Source of the DNA: DATCLA01 sp036564195
Lineage (GTDB): Bacteria; Bacillota; UBA4882; UBA8346
DNA length: 34,681 bases
Reading direction: 5' to 3'
Assembly: GCA_036564195.1 (NCBI GenBank)
Contig: DATCLA010000084.1
Coordinates: forward strand, 1-34,681
Shown: piece by piece, positions 7,642 through 15,495 of the stretch
Layout of the letters: each line of letters opens with the position of its first letter
Numbering within the stretch: the stretch's first letter is position 1
Position numbers and translations under genes: made by a program
The notes under the pieces: model-generated
Databases searched by the model: none
What the model saw: the letters and a program-made list of their open reading frames with translations, nothing else
What the model was told of the DNA's origin: nothing

Positions 7642-8097
7642 ATGATGTGGCCTTTTTCTAAAACCAATGGCTTTTTTAGCCGACAACACAAAGATCGGAT
7701 TGTTCAGGCAATTCAACAGGCGGAAGCGGAAACTTCCGGAGAAATACGGGTGCATGTGGAGTCTACTACCCGGGGGAAAGAACCGGTTGAGCGGGCCAAA
7801 GAGGTTTTTGAAGCGCTGGGGATGAACCGGACGGAATTACGCAACGGAGTATTGATCTATTTAGCGTTTGCCGATCGGAAGTTTGCGATTATCGGCGATG
7901 CCGGGATTGACCGGGCCGTGCCACCTAATTTTTGGGAAGAGACTAAAGAGGCGATGCGCGGCTACTTTACCCAAGGCCGGTTCCTGGAGGGAGTACTGTA
8001 TGGGGTCGGTTCTGCAGGAGAACACTTGAAGTCGCATTTTCCGGTCATGCCGGGTGACCGTAATGAATTGGTCGATACGGTTTCGGAGGGAAATTAA
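7642..8097 (+). CDS. Second TPM-domain protein (soluble)
   Basis: A 151-residue protein with a compact TPM domain: the conserved ETSGEIRVHVES block, RNGVLIYLAFADRKFAIIGDAGI and the FLEGVLYGVGSAGEHLKSHFP end. Unlike its upstream neighbour it has no signal peptide or glycine tail, so the domain probably stays in the cytoplasm or at the membrane face. The start ATG 7642 follows GGAGGG at five bases (a second ATG is the next codon). It begins 14 bases after the previous stop, so lemA and the two TPM genes are likely one transcript, ended by the terminator at 8117-8155. Confidence 0.85.
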   Translation: MMWPFSKTNGFFSRQHKDRIVQAIQQAEAETSGEIRVHVESTTRGKEPVERAKEVFEALGMNRTELRNGVLIYLAFADRKFAIIGDAGIDRAVPPNFWEETKEAMRGYFTQGRFLEGVLYGVGSAGEHLKSHFPVMPGDRNELVDTVSEGN

Positions 8098-8116
8098 ACC
8101 GGAGTAACTAAAGGTT

Positions 8117-8155
8117 AAAACGCTGCAGTTTATTATTTAAACTGAAGGCGTTTTT
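8117..8155 (+). terminator. Intrinsic terminator of the lemA-TPM cluster
   Basis: AAAACGC...AGTTT pairs with AAACT...GCGTTTTT, an interrupted stem followed by a T run. Confidence 0.75.
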
Positions 8156-8175
8156 AAAAATTGCTTGAGGCCTTA

Positions 8176-8298
8176 ATGTGTGGCTGGAACGGTTTGTTAA
8201 CAGCCACGATTGCCCTGGCGACTGTCTGGCCCTGGCTGCTACTGTTCGCTTTATTCCGGCCGGTACTGCGCAGCCGTCGCTCCGGTTTTACAGATTAG
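8176..8298 (+). CDS. Possible 40-aa single-span membrane protein
   Basis: ATG 8176 opens 40 codons to TAG at 8296-8298. The peptide begins MCGWNGLLTATIALATVW, continues as a tryptophan/leucine-rich membrane segment and ends in a basic tail (RPVLRSRRSGFTD), consistent with a single span with the positive end inside. The ribosome site is modest (TGAGG, five bases upstream), and TTG 8161 is a possible alternative start. It lies between a terminator and the thioredoxin-like gene. No family is recognised. Confidence 0.5.
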   Translation: MCGWNGLLTATIALATVWPWLLLFALFRPVLRSRRSGFTD

Positions 8299-8350
8299 AC
8301 AGGTAATTTTGAATAGTTGACCTCTTAATAGCAAAACCTAATTAACACAA

Positions 8351-8701
8351 ATGGTGGTGACACGGGAGACCATGAATTCAGTTCCTCAACATTTGTTAAT
8401 CCGGGACGCTTCGGAAATTGACCTATTTATTAAAAGCCGGAGGCAAAGTGTGGTATTAGTCTATGCCAGCTGGTGTCCGTTTTGTCTCCAATTTTTGCCG
8501 GTATTCCAAAAATATGCTGCCGGCAAAGACCATTTTTTGTTGGCTCAGGATGATCAGGAGCTTTTAGCCGATCGCTATGGAATTGAAATTATCCCAACCG
8601 TCCTCTGCTTTGCCAACGGTACGGTAGTGGCCCGGCTGGATGGGGTGGCGGGAATCGGTTTAAACGAGCGCCAACTGGTTGCCTTTTTAAAAGGGTTATG
8701 A
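8351..8701 (+). CDS. Thioredoxin-like protein
   Basis: A 116-residue thioredoxin-fold protein with the redox motif WCPFC (residues 41-45) after a VVLVYAS strand, and the cis-proline strand as IIPTVLCFANG. It would reduce or exchange disulfides in the cytoplasm; no signal peptide is seen. WCPFC rather than WCGPC suggests a divergent thioredoxin rather than the main TrxA. Start choice is unsure: ATG 8351 has no ribosome site, while ATG 8372 has GGGAG only three bases away. A strong terminator follows. Confidence 0.8.
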   Translation: MVVTRETMNSVPQHLLIRDASEIDLFIKSRRQSVVLVYASWCPFCLQFLPVFQKYAAGKDHFLLAQDDQELLADRYGIEIIPTVLCFANGTVVARLDGVAGIGLNERQLVAFLKGL

Positions 8702-8769
8702 GATCCTAAAAACTGCGCTTGGTTATGCCTGGCGCTAGCTTTGGATTTGCTCTGCTTTAACTTAAAATA

Positions 8770-8798
8770 AACTCTGGAGTTCCAGGGTTTTTATTTTT
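8770..8798 (+). terminator. Intrinsic terminator after the thioredoxin-like gene
   Basis: AACTCTGG and CCAGGGTT form an 8-bp stem (one G-T pair) around AGTT, followed by TTTATTTTT. Confidence 0.85.
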
Positions 8799-8853
8799 GG
8801 GTGGCAACCGGCAGGGTTTGAGGCATAATAACCTTAAAATCCGGGAGGTTAAA

Positions 8854-9933
8854 ATGTGGTACCGCAATAAATACTTCCATTATAGCAGCGCGGTGCTGGC
8901 AGCGTTGTTGATTATGTTTTTAGCCGCAAAGGTCAGTGATCTATTCCGCTTTCCTTTTATGGTAACCGCAGCGGTAGGGATGCCGCTGATAATGGCGGGA
9001 TTCTTTTATTACCTGTTGCGGCCGGTGGTGCAGTGGTTAGTCCAAGCCGGGATTCCCAAAACCGCAGCGATCTTAATTGCCTATTTGTTGTTAGCCGGGT
9101 TAATTACCTTATTTATAGTCTATTTAGGCGCCTTAGCCTGGGACCAGACCGAACAGCTGATTGCCGATTTACCCCGGGTAATGGCTTCATTGCAGGATCA
9201 GGGGACAGCACTGCTCCGGCAAAGGCAGTTTGGCGCGGTCTTAAGCTGGAAAGTCCGGCAACAGCTGGGAACGGTGTTGCACAAGGCGGTACCGGCCATT
9301 GTCCGCAGTCTCCGAGCTGCTTTAAGCGGATTAACCGGACTAACCGGGCTGATGGTTACCGTGCCTTTTATCCTGTTTTATTTTTTACGTGATGACCGGA
9401 AGTTTGTAGCGGGTTTAACCAGCCGAGTTAGCCGGCGCTACCGGAAGGAAGTGGAGTTTACCCTGAAAGAGACAGACCGGGTGTTGTTTACCTATGTCAC
9501 CGGCCAGGCGCTGCTGGCGGTGGGTCAAGGTATTTTAATGTACTTTGGCTTTCGGTTGTTTGGTTTAGCCTATCCGCTGGTTTTGGCGCTGATTATGATG
9601 ATTACTTCGTTTATTCCAACCTTTGGGGCGCTAATCGGGATCCTCCCCGCCCTGGTGGTGGCCTTGGCCGCCGGTTTGTGGATGGTAGTCAAGGTATTGG
9701 GATTATTGGTTGTTGTTAATCTTTTGCGTAAACTGGCTGCGCCGCAACTGGTCGGAAAACGGTTAATGATTCATCCGCTTACCACTATTCTTCTATTGCT
9801 GGCTGCCGGAGCGATTTTCGGTCTGTTCGGAGTATTATTGGCGGTTCCGGCTTATGCAGTCTTGAAGGAGGCGGTTGAAGGGGGGATCCGGATTAGCCGA
9901 ATCAGGGAAACCGGCCCGGACTCCAGACCGTGA
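8854..9933 (+). CDS. AI-2E transporter family membrane protein
   Basis: A 359-residue multi-span membrane protein of the AI-2E transporter/PerM family. It has paired N-terminal spans, a more polar middle (about 95-210), and a C-terminal block of spans with the family features SFIPTFGALIGILPALVVALAAG and AAPQLVGKRLMIHPLTTIL. Members export autoinducer-2 or act as sodium/proton antiporters; which applies here cannot be read from the sequence. The start is ATG 8854, six to seven bases after GGGAGG; the frame is open upstream into the terminator and was not used. Confidence 0.9.
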   Translation: MWYRNKYFHYSSAVLAALLIMFLAAKVSDLFRFPFMVTAAVGMPLIMAGFFYYLLRPVVQWLVQAGIPKTAAILIAYLLLAGLITLFIVYLGALAWDQTEQLIADLPRVMASLQDQGTALLRQRQFGAVLSWKVRQQLGTVLHKAVPAIVRSLRAALSGLTGLTGLMVTVPFILFYFLRDDRKFVAGLTSRVSRRYRKEVEFTLKETDRVLFTYVTGQALLAVGQGILMYFGFRLFGLAYPLVLALIMMITSFIPTFGALIGILPALVVALAAGLWMVVKVLGLLVVVNLLRKLAAPQLVGKRLMIHPLTTILLLLAAGAIFGLFGVLLAVPAYAVLKEAVEGGIRISRIRETGPDSRP

Positions 9934-9960
9934 GCTGGAAGCAGTTCGCAAATTATTCAT

Positions 9961-9989
9961 TTGACATTTACCTGTAACCGGAGTATGGT
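9961..9989 (+). promoter_or_regulatory. Promoter of the AEC carrier gene
   Basis: A perfect -35 TTGACA (9961-9966) and TATGGT (9984-9989) 17 bases later. A better -10 match, TATAAC at 9989, would be 22 bases away and is less likely. Confidence 0.55.
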
Positions 9990-10028
9990 ATAACTATTAA
10001 AACGGAATTTGGTTATAGGTGTTGTTTT

Positions 10029-10937
10029 ATGGATAAAGGCATTATAGTTAATCAAATAGTGATTCTGTTTTTAATCATGTCTGTAGGTTATATCGCTCGA
10101 AAGCTTAACTGGTTAGATGCTGAACTAATTAAGGGATTAAACAGGTTATTGCTGAATGTTGCTGCCCCGTTTATGGTAATAGCCTCCTGCCAGTTTGATT
10201 TTTCACCACAAATGTTTTCCGAGGCCGTCACGGTGTTAATCTTTGCAGTTACTGTTCACCTGCTGGCAATTATTGTGGGTAAGCTGTTGTTCCGGCGGAT
10301 TCCCAATGATATTGGTAAAATATTGAAGTTTGGTACAATCTTTACCAATTGCGGCTTTATGGGTTATCCGGTAGCCGCGGGTCTCTTCGGAGAGCGGGGC
10401 GTCTTTTTGACTTCCGTCTATGTGGTAGTATTTAATCTCTTTCTCTGGACTTACGGCGTGAGTATTTTTAGCGGTAAATCCGACCGGAATTCCTGGAAAC
10501 AGGTCTGTTTAAACCCGGGAGTACTTGCAGTCTTAATAGGAATGTCTTTATTCTTTTTCTCACTTAAACTACCGATGGCGCTGTCGCAGACCCTCCAAAT
10601 GGTCGGAGCGATGACAACGCCGCTGGCAATGATGATTATCGGCGCGATGTTAGCGGATCTCAAACCGGCAGACCTGTTTAGGGGGTTTCCTATCTATTAC
10701 GGTACTATTGTCCGTCTTCTCTTTATACCCCTGCTGATCTTGGTAATTTTGAAGTTCTGGAATTTGGACCGGACTGTACTGGGGATCTGTATTATGGCGG
10801 TGGCGATGCCGGTGGCGTCAGTGACTGCTCCTTTAGCAGAGCAACACCAGAGTGATTCGTTATTCGCCTCGCGCTTTGTTTTTTTATCCACCCTGTTATC
10901 AATGGTAACGATCCCTATAGTAATCATGCTGATATAG
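10029..10937 (+). CDS. AEC (auxin efflux carrier) family transporter
   Basis: A 302-residue protein with about ten membrane segments arranged as two inverted halves, typical of the AEC/bile-acid-transporter fold. Recognisable blocks include MSVGYIARKLNWLD at the N-terminus, FTNCGFMGYPVAAGLFGERG (crossover helix region with NCGFMGYP) and a C-terminal AVAMPVASVTAPLAEQ. Bacterial members carry small organic acids such as malate or malonate; the substrate here is unknown. The ribosome site (AGGTG) is weak. It converges on the phosphoglucomutase gene. Confidence 0.9.
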   Translation: MDKGIIVNQIVILFLIMSVGYIARKLNWLDAELIKGLNRLLLNVAAPFMVIASCQFDFSPQMFSEAVTVLIFAVTVHLLAIIVGKLLFRRIPNDIGKILKFGTIFTNCGFMGYPVAAGLFGERGVFLTSVYVVVFNLFLWTYGVSIFSGKSDRNSWKQVCLNPGVLAVLIGMSLFFFSLKLPMALSQTLQMVGAMTTPLAMMIIGAMLADLKPADLFRGFPIYYGTIVRLLFIPLLILVILKFWNLDRTVLGICIMAVAMPVASVTAPLAEQHQSDSLFASRFVFLSTLLSMVTIPIVIMLI

Positions 10938-11028
10938 TTAAATATTATCCGTAAAATTTTGATCGCTGGATAGTACCGCCGCAAATTAAGGCCTGGAAAC
11001 GGACAAAACGACTTTTAGAGGCTTTTAA

Positions 11029-12675
11029 TTAGTTCAACCCGAGATAGGCGTCGATTTCTGCTGAGGCCTTCCGGGCAGTGGTCAGGCTGTCGCCTCGTTC
11101 CTCCCGGTAATCCTTAATAATATTTTCAGTGCCTGAAGCGCGTTTAAGCACCCAGACTCCACCTTCCAACACTACTTTAATCCCATCACCGATGACTAGC
11201 CGTTCGATTCCCCGGCCGGCAATTTTTTTACCGGTCAATAAACGCTTCACCGTGTCGGGGTCAGCGGCCAGTTCGGCCAGACGCTGCTTTTTTTGGAGAG
11301 AGGCCGACAGATCGATCCGTTCATAGCGGTGTGGTCCGTACTTTTTTTCCAGATCACGGTATAAGGTCCCGATATCTTTGCCGGTCTTGGCAATGACCTC
11401 CATCATTAACAGGACCGTAGCGATGCCATCCTTTTCAGTAATCCAGACCCGGCCATCGCGTCGGGGAAAGGACATCCCGGCGCTTTCTTCGCCGGCCATG
11501 ACGTATTTACCTTCCAGTAAACCGGCTACATAATGTTTAAAACCGACATTAACTTCATGGACTGGCCGACCGTAGTTGTGCGCGATTAAGTCGAGCATAT
11601 GGGTGGTCCCGATAGTCCGGCCGACTCCCATTGCGCTTGGGAAGTTGCGGTTGGCAGCCAGGTAATCAAAGAGGACACAGAGGACATGATTGGGATTGAG
11701 AATTCCGGTACTGTCCTCGCCGCCGAAACGGTCGGCGTCGTTATCGTTGGCTCCAACAAAGGGAACGCGCAGTTGTTCCCGGATTCCGGAGACCGCTTGC
11801 ATTACATATTGGGATGAGGGGTCGCCCCGGAGTTTGCCGTCCCAGTCGTAGCAGCGGCATGATGAGGAGGGATCCGGGTCGGCTAACACTACTTCGATCC
11901 TGGTTCCGTAATAGTCATTGACTGCTTCATAATAACCGTGGGCGGAACCGCCCAGCGGAGTGACGGCAAACCGTTCCTGTTTAATCAGGTCCATGTCGAC
12001 CACTAAAGCCAGATCCTGAATATAAGGGGTGAGTAAGTCAATCTCCTGCACCAGTCCTCTCCGGAGCGCCTCACGGTAGGCGATCCGTCGGACTTGAGCC
12101 GGGTGTTTTAGGTAGAAATTGGCTTTTTCATCAATCGGTTTAGTGGCGGTATTCGGCCCGCCATCCAGCCCATTGCTCTTGTAGCCAGCGTCTTCAGGCG
12201 GGTTATGGGAGGCGGTGATAATTACCCCTTCGACTTTTTCGCCTTGGGTGACCCGGCTTAGAATAGCATGAGAAATTACCGGTGTGGGAGTGCTGCGGTT
12301 GCCTCGGTGAATCAGGACCGGCATTTCATTTCCGGCAAAGACTTCGGCAGCGGTTTCCTGAGCCAGATCCGAAGCATAGCGTACATCTTTACCAATTACC
12401 ACCGGGCCGACCGGTTTTTCCTTAAGCTGTTCCGGAAGGTAAGGACCGAAAGTACCCTTTTCGTAACGGAGATCAACCAGGGCTTGGGTCATCGCAGCCA
12501 CATGAAATTGGGAAAATCCCCTGCCGATCTGTCCCCGATGGCCCGAGGTGCCGTTTTTAACCGGTTCTAAGTCACCTTGAGGGTGGGTATACCACTCGGT
12601 AATCTGTTCCCTGGTAAAAAGGTCAGCGGGGTTGGCTCTCTGGCCGGCTAAAGGGTGGATTGTTTTATCCGACAT
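11029..12675 (-). CDS. pgm: Phosphoglucomutase (alpha-D-glucose-specific)
   Basis: It interconverts glucose 1-phosphate and glucose 6-phosphate in the cytoplasm. The 548-residue product matches E. coli Pgm (546). The phospho-serine loop is TASHNPPEDAG (Ser about 156), the metal site DNDADRFGG (Asp about 311, 313, 315), the sugar-binding loop GEESAGMSF, and the phosphate-binding loop KRASGTENIIKDYRE. I choose ATG 12675 because GAGGAGG lies nine bases upstream; the frame opens six codons earlier at 12693, but that ATG overlaps the ribosome site. It stands alone, facing the AEC gene and divergent from the M23 peptidase. Confidence 0.95.
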   Translation of the reverse strand: MSDKTIHPLAGQRANPADLFTREQITEWYTHPQGDLEPVKNGTSGHRGQIGRGFSQFHVAAMTQALVDLRYEKGTFGPYLPEQLKEKPVGPVVIGKDVRYASDLAQETAAEVFAGNEMPVLIHRGNRSTPTPVISHAILSRVTQGEKVEGVIITASHNPPEDAGYKSNGLDGGPNTATKPIDEKANFYLKHPAQVRRIAYREALRRGLVQEIDLLTPYIQDLALVVDMDLIKQERFAVTPLGGSAHGYYEAVNDYYGTRIEVVLADPDPSSSCRCYDWDGKLRGDPSSQYVMQAVSGIREQLRVPFVGANDNDADRFGGEDSTGILNPNHVLCVLFDYLAANRNFPSAMGVGRTIGTTHMLDLIAHNYGRPVHEVNVGFKHYVAGLLEGKYVMAGEESAGMSFPRRDGRVWITEKDGIATVLLMMEVIAKTGKDIGTLYRDLEKKYGPHRYERIDLSASLQKKQRLAELAADPDTVKRLLTGKKIAGRGIERLVIGDGIKVVLEGGVWVLKRASGTENIIKDYREERGDSLTTARKASAEIDAYLGLN

Positions 12676-12882
12676 CAAAATTAACCTCCTCATAATGAAA
12701 TCGAAATAATGTCAGGCACATGACCAGAGAATTCGGCAAGGAAGATTCGCTGACCGCTAGCTCTGCTGCGCCGCCGGAGTGAGAAAACACCTGTCTATAA
12801 TTATCTCCGGTTATGGATAAATTATTAATTAAGACTAAAATTAACCATATTTTTGCTTTCAGCAACCCTTTTAGATTAGATT

Positions 12883-12997
12883 AAGGAATTGCCTAATTCC
12901 TGATTTAAGCTTTGGCTCACAATATCGATAGCTGCATCCGGGCCAGTCACTATCTATTATGGCCAAAGGGTTTATTTAAGGTAATTATGTAATTCCT
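12883..12997. repeat. Dispersed imperfect palindrome, copy 3
   Basis: A 115-base copy beginning AAGGAATTGCCTAATTCC and ending TGTAATTCCT, placed between the divergent pgm and M23 peptidase genes. The rest of 12676-13170 shows no gene. Confidence 0.85.
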
Positions 12998-13177
12998 GCA
13001 GCTGGTTAATATTTTAAAAAATTAATTTCTGCCCGTTTTGTTGGTCAATTCTTTAAAATCCAATGATTTCCTTCTGCAACGATTGTTAAATACATGCTAA
13101 CAAAAGTAATCAAGAGAGATCCACCCCAAAAGAAGGGAAGTTACAGGGTTTTCCATATTTAAATAGCAGTCCCGCTA

Positions 13178-13186
13178 TGTTATAAT
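13178..13186 (+). promoter_or_regulatory. Extended -10 promoter for the M23 peptidase gene
   Basis: TGTTATAAT is a TG-N-TATAAT box 30 bases before the start codon. The -35 position (TTTAAA at 17 bases) is weak. Confidence 0.6.
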
Positions 13187-13216
13187 GGTATTAAATACCA
13201 GAAAAGGAGCTGGCTG

Positions 13217-14125
13217 ATGGATCAAAGAGGAGCAGTTTTTAATTACATATTGATGCCGATTTTACTGTTGACTGTATTACTTACGGGCAACCTGGCATTG
13301 GGAGCGGAGGATGAACCGGTAGTGATTTTTTCGACTACTGCCATCCGACCGGGGGACTTTTTGCAGGTACAGGTGAAAACCGATCCCAGCTCAAAGGGGA
13401 CTGCACGCTTTTTGGGCCGGAGCAAACCTTTATACCCGGCACCTGACCGCCAGTCTTTGATCGGGTTAATCGCTGCCCCCTACCGGACTCAACCCGGGAA
13501 ATACCTGTTAGAAATCGCGGTTAAAAATACCCAGGGCACTTTGGTTAAAGAGCAGAGAATTACTGTTGTTCCACGTAAATTTGGGGAACAACGGATCCGG
13601 GTATCGGAAAAAATGCGTCGGAAAACCGCAACCGAAGATAAATATGCGGCCGATGCCCGGGTCGGCGCCGTTGTTCGTGAACAAGCGGAAGCCAAACGTC
13701 TGGCACCGCTGTGGGAAGAAAGTTTTGTTTGGCCGTTAAAAGGGAGAAAGACTTCGGAATTTGGCTTAATCCGCTACGTAAATAACCATGAAACCGGCAG
13801 ACACTCCGGATGGGATCTGGCGGCCCCCACCGGTACCCCAGTGGCAGCGGTTAACCGGGGGGAAGTAGTATTCGCCGGTACTTTATATGCTACGGGCTAT
13901 ACGGTAATCATCCATCACGGTCTTGACTTTTTTTCATCGTACGCACACCTATCGAAGATCGATGTTGCCGAGGGTGAACTGGTCAAAAAAGGGCAAATCA
14001 TTGGAAAAGTCGGTTCTACCGGGCTTGCTACCGGACCCCATCTGCATCTGACCTTCCGGGTCAGCGATGTCCCGGTTGACCCGGCGCTGGTATTAGGTAA
14101 GCAGATTGAGTGGAGTATTAAATAA
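13217..14125 (+). CDS. Secreted M23 family metallopeptidase
   Basis: A 302-residue envelope protein: an N-terminal signal segment (about residues 9-30, ending LALGA), an Ig-like beta region (about 33-118), a charged linker and a C-terminal M23 (LytM-type) domain. Zinc ligands are visible as H196/D200 in RHSGWDLAAP and the HLH motif (275-277), with H244 in SYAHLSK. M23 enzymes cut peptide cross-links in peptidoglycan; since the metal and catalytic residues are kept, this one should be active. The start ATG 13217 follows AAGGAG at eight bases and an extended -10 promoter. Confidence 0.93.
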   Translation: MDQRGAVFNYILMPILLLTVLLTGNLALGAEDEPVVIFSTTAIRPGDFLQVQVKTDPSSKGTARFLGRSKPLYPAPDRQSLIGLIAAPYRTQPGKYLLEIAVKNTQGTLVKEQRITVVPRKFGEQRIRVSEKMRRKTATEDKYAADARVGAVVREQAEAKRLAPLWEESFVWPLKGRKTSEFGLIRYVNNHETGRHSGWDLAAPTGTPVAAVNRGEVVFAGTLYATGYTVIIHHGLDFFSSYAHLSKIDVAEGELVKKGQIIGKVGSTGLATGPHLHLTFRVSDVPVDPALVLGKQIEWSIK

Positions 14126-14232
14126 TAGCGATTAATTGGGAAAGTTATTGGATTTGATCCGAAATGGTCTAAAAGGACGGATAATTTGGATAAATACAGC
14201 TTAAATGGTAATTAAATGGTAGTATTTGTATA

Positions 14233-14261
14233 TTGAAATTTTATTTAACGTAATGTAAAAT
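14233..14261 (+). promoter_or_regulatory. Promoter for the candidate structured RNA
   Basis: TTGAAA (14233-14238) and TAAAAT (14256-14261) are exactly 17 bases apart, with TG just before the -10 box. Transcription would begin near 14268. Confidence 0.55.
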
Positions 14262-14267
14262 TAATAG

Positions 14268-14505
14268 TAACAATTGCAATACTTCTGGGATATGCGTCAA
14301 TTTCGATTTTGAACCTACATTGTTGCTAGGGGAGATAGAGCGGTTGTATCCGACGGCTATCTTTATGAAAACCAAGCCCTCCAAGGTTAAGAGGGACGGT
14401 TGCAGTAATGATGCGATCACCCACCTATTGTGAGATAGGTGTCAAAATGGAAATAACGGTGTCTTGGATAATAAACTTAAGTCGGAAAAGGGCTTGAGTT
14501 TTTTT
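14268..14505 (+). ncRNA. Candidate structured RNA, unknown class
   Basis: Between a predicted promoter and a strong terminator I see three nested hairpins: GATAG/CTATC (14334-14361, with inner CGG/CCG), AACC-CCCTC/GAGGG-GGTT (14370-14401) and CACCTAT/ATAGGTG (14422-14441). No riboswitch class I can recall fits, nor 6S RNA, which would be one long hairpin, nor SRP RNA. No gene follows the terminator, only a dispersed repeat and a transposon relic, which favours a stand-alone RNA. The alternative is a short coding frame: codons ending ...DAITHLL at TGA 14431 are open over about 58 codons and contain a TTG and an ATG start. Confidence 0.45.
14476..14505 (+). terminator. Intrinsic terminator of the candidate RNA
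   Basis: CTTAAGTC and GGCTTGAG form an 8-bp stem (two G-T pairs) around GGAAAAG, followed by seven T. Confidence 0.85.
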
Positions 14506-14515
14506 ATTTACTGTC

Positions 14516-14533
14516 AAGGAATTGGCATAATTC
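14516..14533. repeat. Left-end fragment of the dispersed palindrome
   Basis: AAGGAATTGGCATAATTC matches the left end of the dispersed repeat but breaks off, ten bases before an intact copy. A GCAATATCTTGAGAT block at about 14681-14695 resembles the interior of the same repeat, so a damaged fifth copy may surround copy 4. Confidence 0.5.
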
Positions 14534-14542
14534 TATTATTTG

Positions 14543-14664
14543 AGGGAATTGTATAAATTACCTTAATAAACCCTTTGGCCACAATATAATATATAGTAAC
14601 TAGCCCGGATGTATCTATCACTATATTGTGAGCCAAAGCTTAAATCAGAATTATGTAATTCCTT
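14543..14664. repeat. Dispersed imperfect palindrome, copy 4 (inverted)
   Basis: It runs AGGGAATTGTATAAATTACC...GAATTATGTAATTCCTT, the reverse complement of copies 1-3 (the CCTTTGGCC and AGCCAAAGCTT blocks are swapped). It lies between the RNA terminator and the IS256-derived element. Confidence 0.85.
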
Positions 14665-14696
14665 AATTTAATATTTGCCCGCAATATCTTGAGATT

Positions 14697-15152
14697 GTGT
14701 CAAGTCTAGTTCGCAATTTTCCATCGGGCCTCCACCAGATTAAGCTGCTTTACGTTAGACGACTCGGAACGTTTTCTTTCAGTCACAAAAAATGGTATGT
14801 AGCCACCTTTACGGACTTTCGGGACCAATAAATATATCGTTCCCATTCGAGTATCAAAACGCCTGACTCTGGTTCCGGAGCGATAACCGGTTCTTTGTGG
14901 CGAATGTTCGTCTTTGTCGGCTCCAAGGTTGTTTGCGATTTCTACTTCCATCATTTCTTGACAAAGCCATTCAAGCATGGAAAGCATCGGATCTGGTTCA
15001 CCTAAAAATTTTAATAGTATTTTTTCTAAATTTACGGTATTCTTATGGTAAGCCATCGGACAACACTCCTTTTTGGGCTTGTTTTGAGCAACTTACCATT
15101 TCGGAGTCCCGATGGCTTTTCCTTTTTTGAAATTGCGAACTTAATTATACAC
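14697..15152 (-). mobile_element. Internally deleted IS256-family element (456 bp)
   Basis: Both ends begin GTGT and share AGTTCGCAATTT inside an imperfect 26-bp terminal inverted repeat (14697-14722 and 15127-15152). A second inverted match, CCATCGGGNCTCC, lies inside each end (14721-14733 and 15103-15115). The only gene is a 116-codon transposase remnant. I found no direct target duplication (flanks TTGAGATT and TAACTGTT). Size and structure fit a MITE-like deletion derivative that could be moved by a full IS256-type transposase elsewhere. Confidence 0.75.
14706..15056 (-). pseudogene. Truncated IS256-family (mutator-type) transposase
   Basis: The first 98 or so residues match the N-terminus of IS256 transposases: PMLSMLEWLCQEMMEVEIAN, then RTGYRSGTRVRRFDTRMGTI and VPKVRKGGYIPFF. 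Full transposases are about 400 residues with a DDE centre; here the frame jumps to an 18-residue tail (NVKQLNLVEARWKIAN) that stops inside the terminal inverted repeat, so all catalytic residues are lost. The start ATG 15056 keeps an AAGGAG ribosome site nine bases upstream, so a short protein could still be made. An in-frame internal deletion is the simplest explanation. Confidence 0.85.
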
Positions 15153-15371
15153 TAACTGTTTCTCAGACAAAATAACAATGAACTTCATTTTATCCTGGTC
15201 ACCATCGAAGATATTTCTACACTCATTACCAAAGCACATGATATGATAATAGCCGGTTTTGCTTTTGAGTCTTTGTTTTCTGGATAAAAAATCACCTTTG
15301 TATAATTTCACCAGAGGTGCAAATGGTGGCAAGACAGAAGTACCGTCAGACTGTGTGAGAATTATTTTCAT
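15141..15371 (-). pseudogene. Unknown ORF cut off by the IS256 relic
   Basis: ATG 15371 follows GGGGGAG at nine bases and opens 76 codons. The product starts MKIILTQSDGTSVLPPFAPL and contains a CFGNEC pair. Its last three codons and stop (VYN, TAA) lie inside the right terminal repeat of the IS256 element, so the natural 3' end has been replaced by insertion. The family is not recognised. Whether the truncated product is made or works cannot be judged. Confidence 0.5.
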
Positions 15372-15495
15372 GAATTTTTTCTCCCCCACTTAGACTATAA
15401 AAATCAGCCTGTTTTTTGAGCTTGCTCTCCACTTTGCGATTGATATTTTAGGACTTTTCACACAGTCTGCCGTCCCCTTGTCTTTCCAGTGCTCA

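Noticed and set aside
7486..7755. Proline-rich 89-codon frame opposite the TPM gene
   Set aside because: It is the complement of the glycine-rich repeat coding region, a composition artefact.
14268..14505. 6S RNA, SRP RNA, c-di-GMP, M-box, cobalamin or yybP-ykoY riboswitch
   Set aside because: The AGGGGAGATAG block recalls yybP-ykoY, but other conserved blocks do not match, and 6S RNA would be one long hairpin. It is left unassigned.
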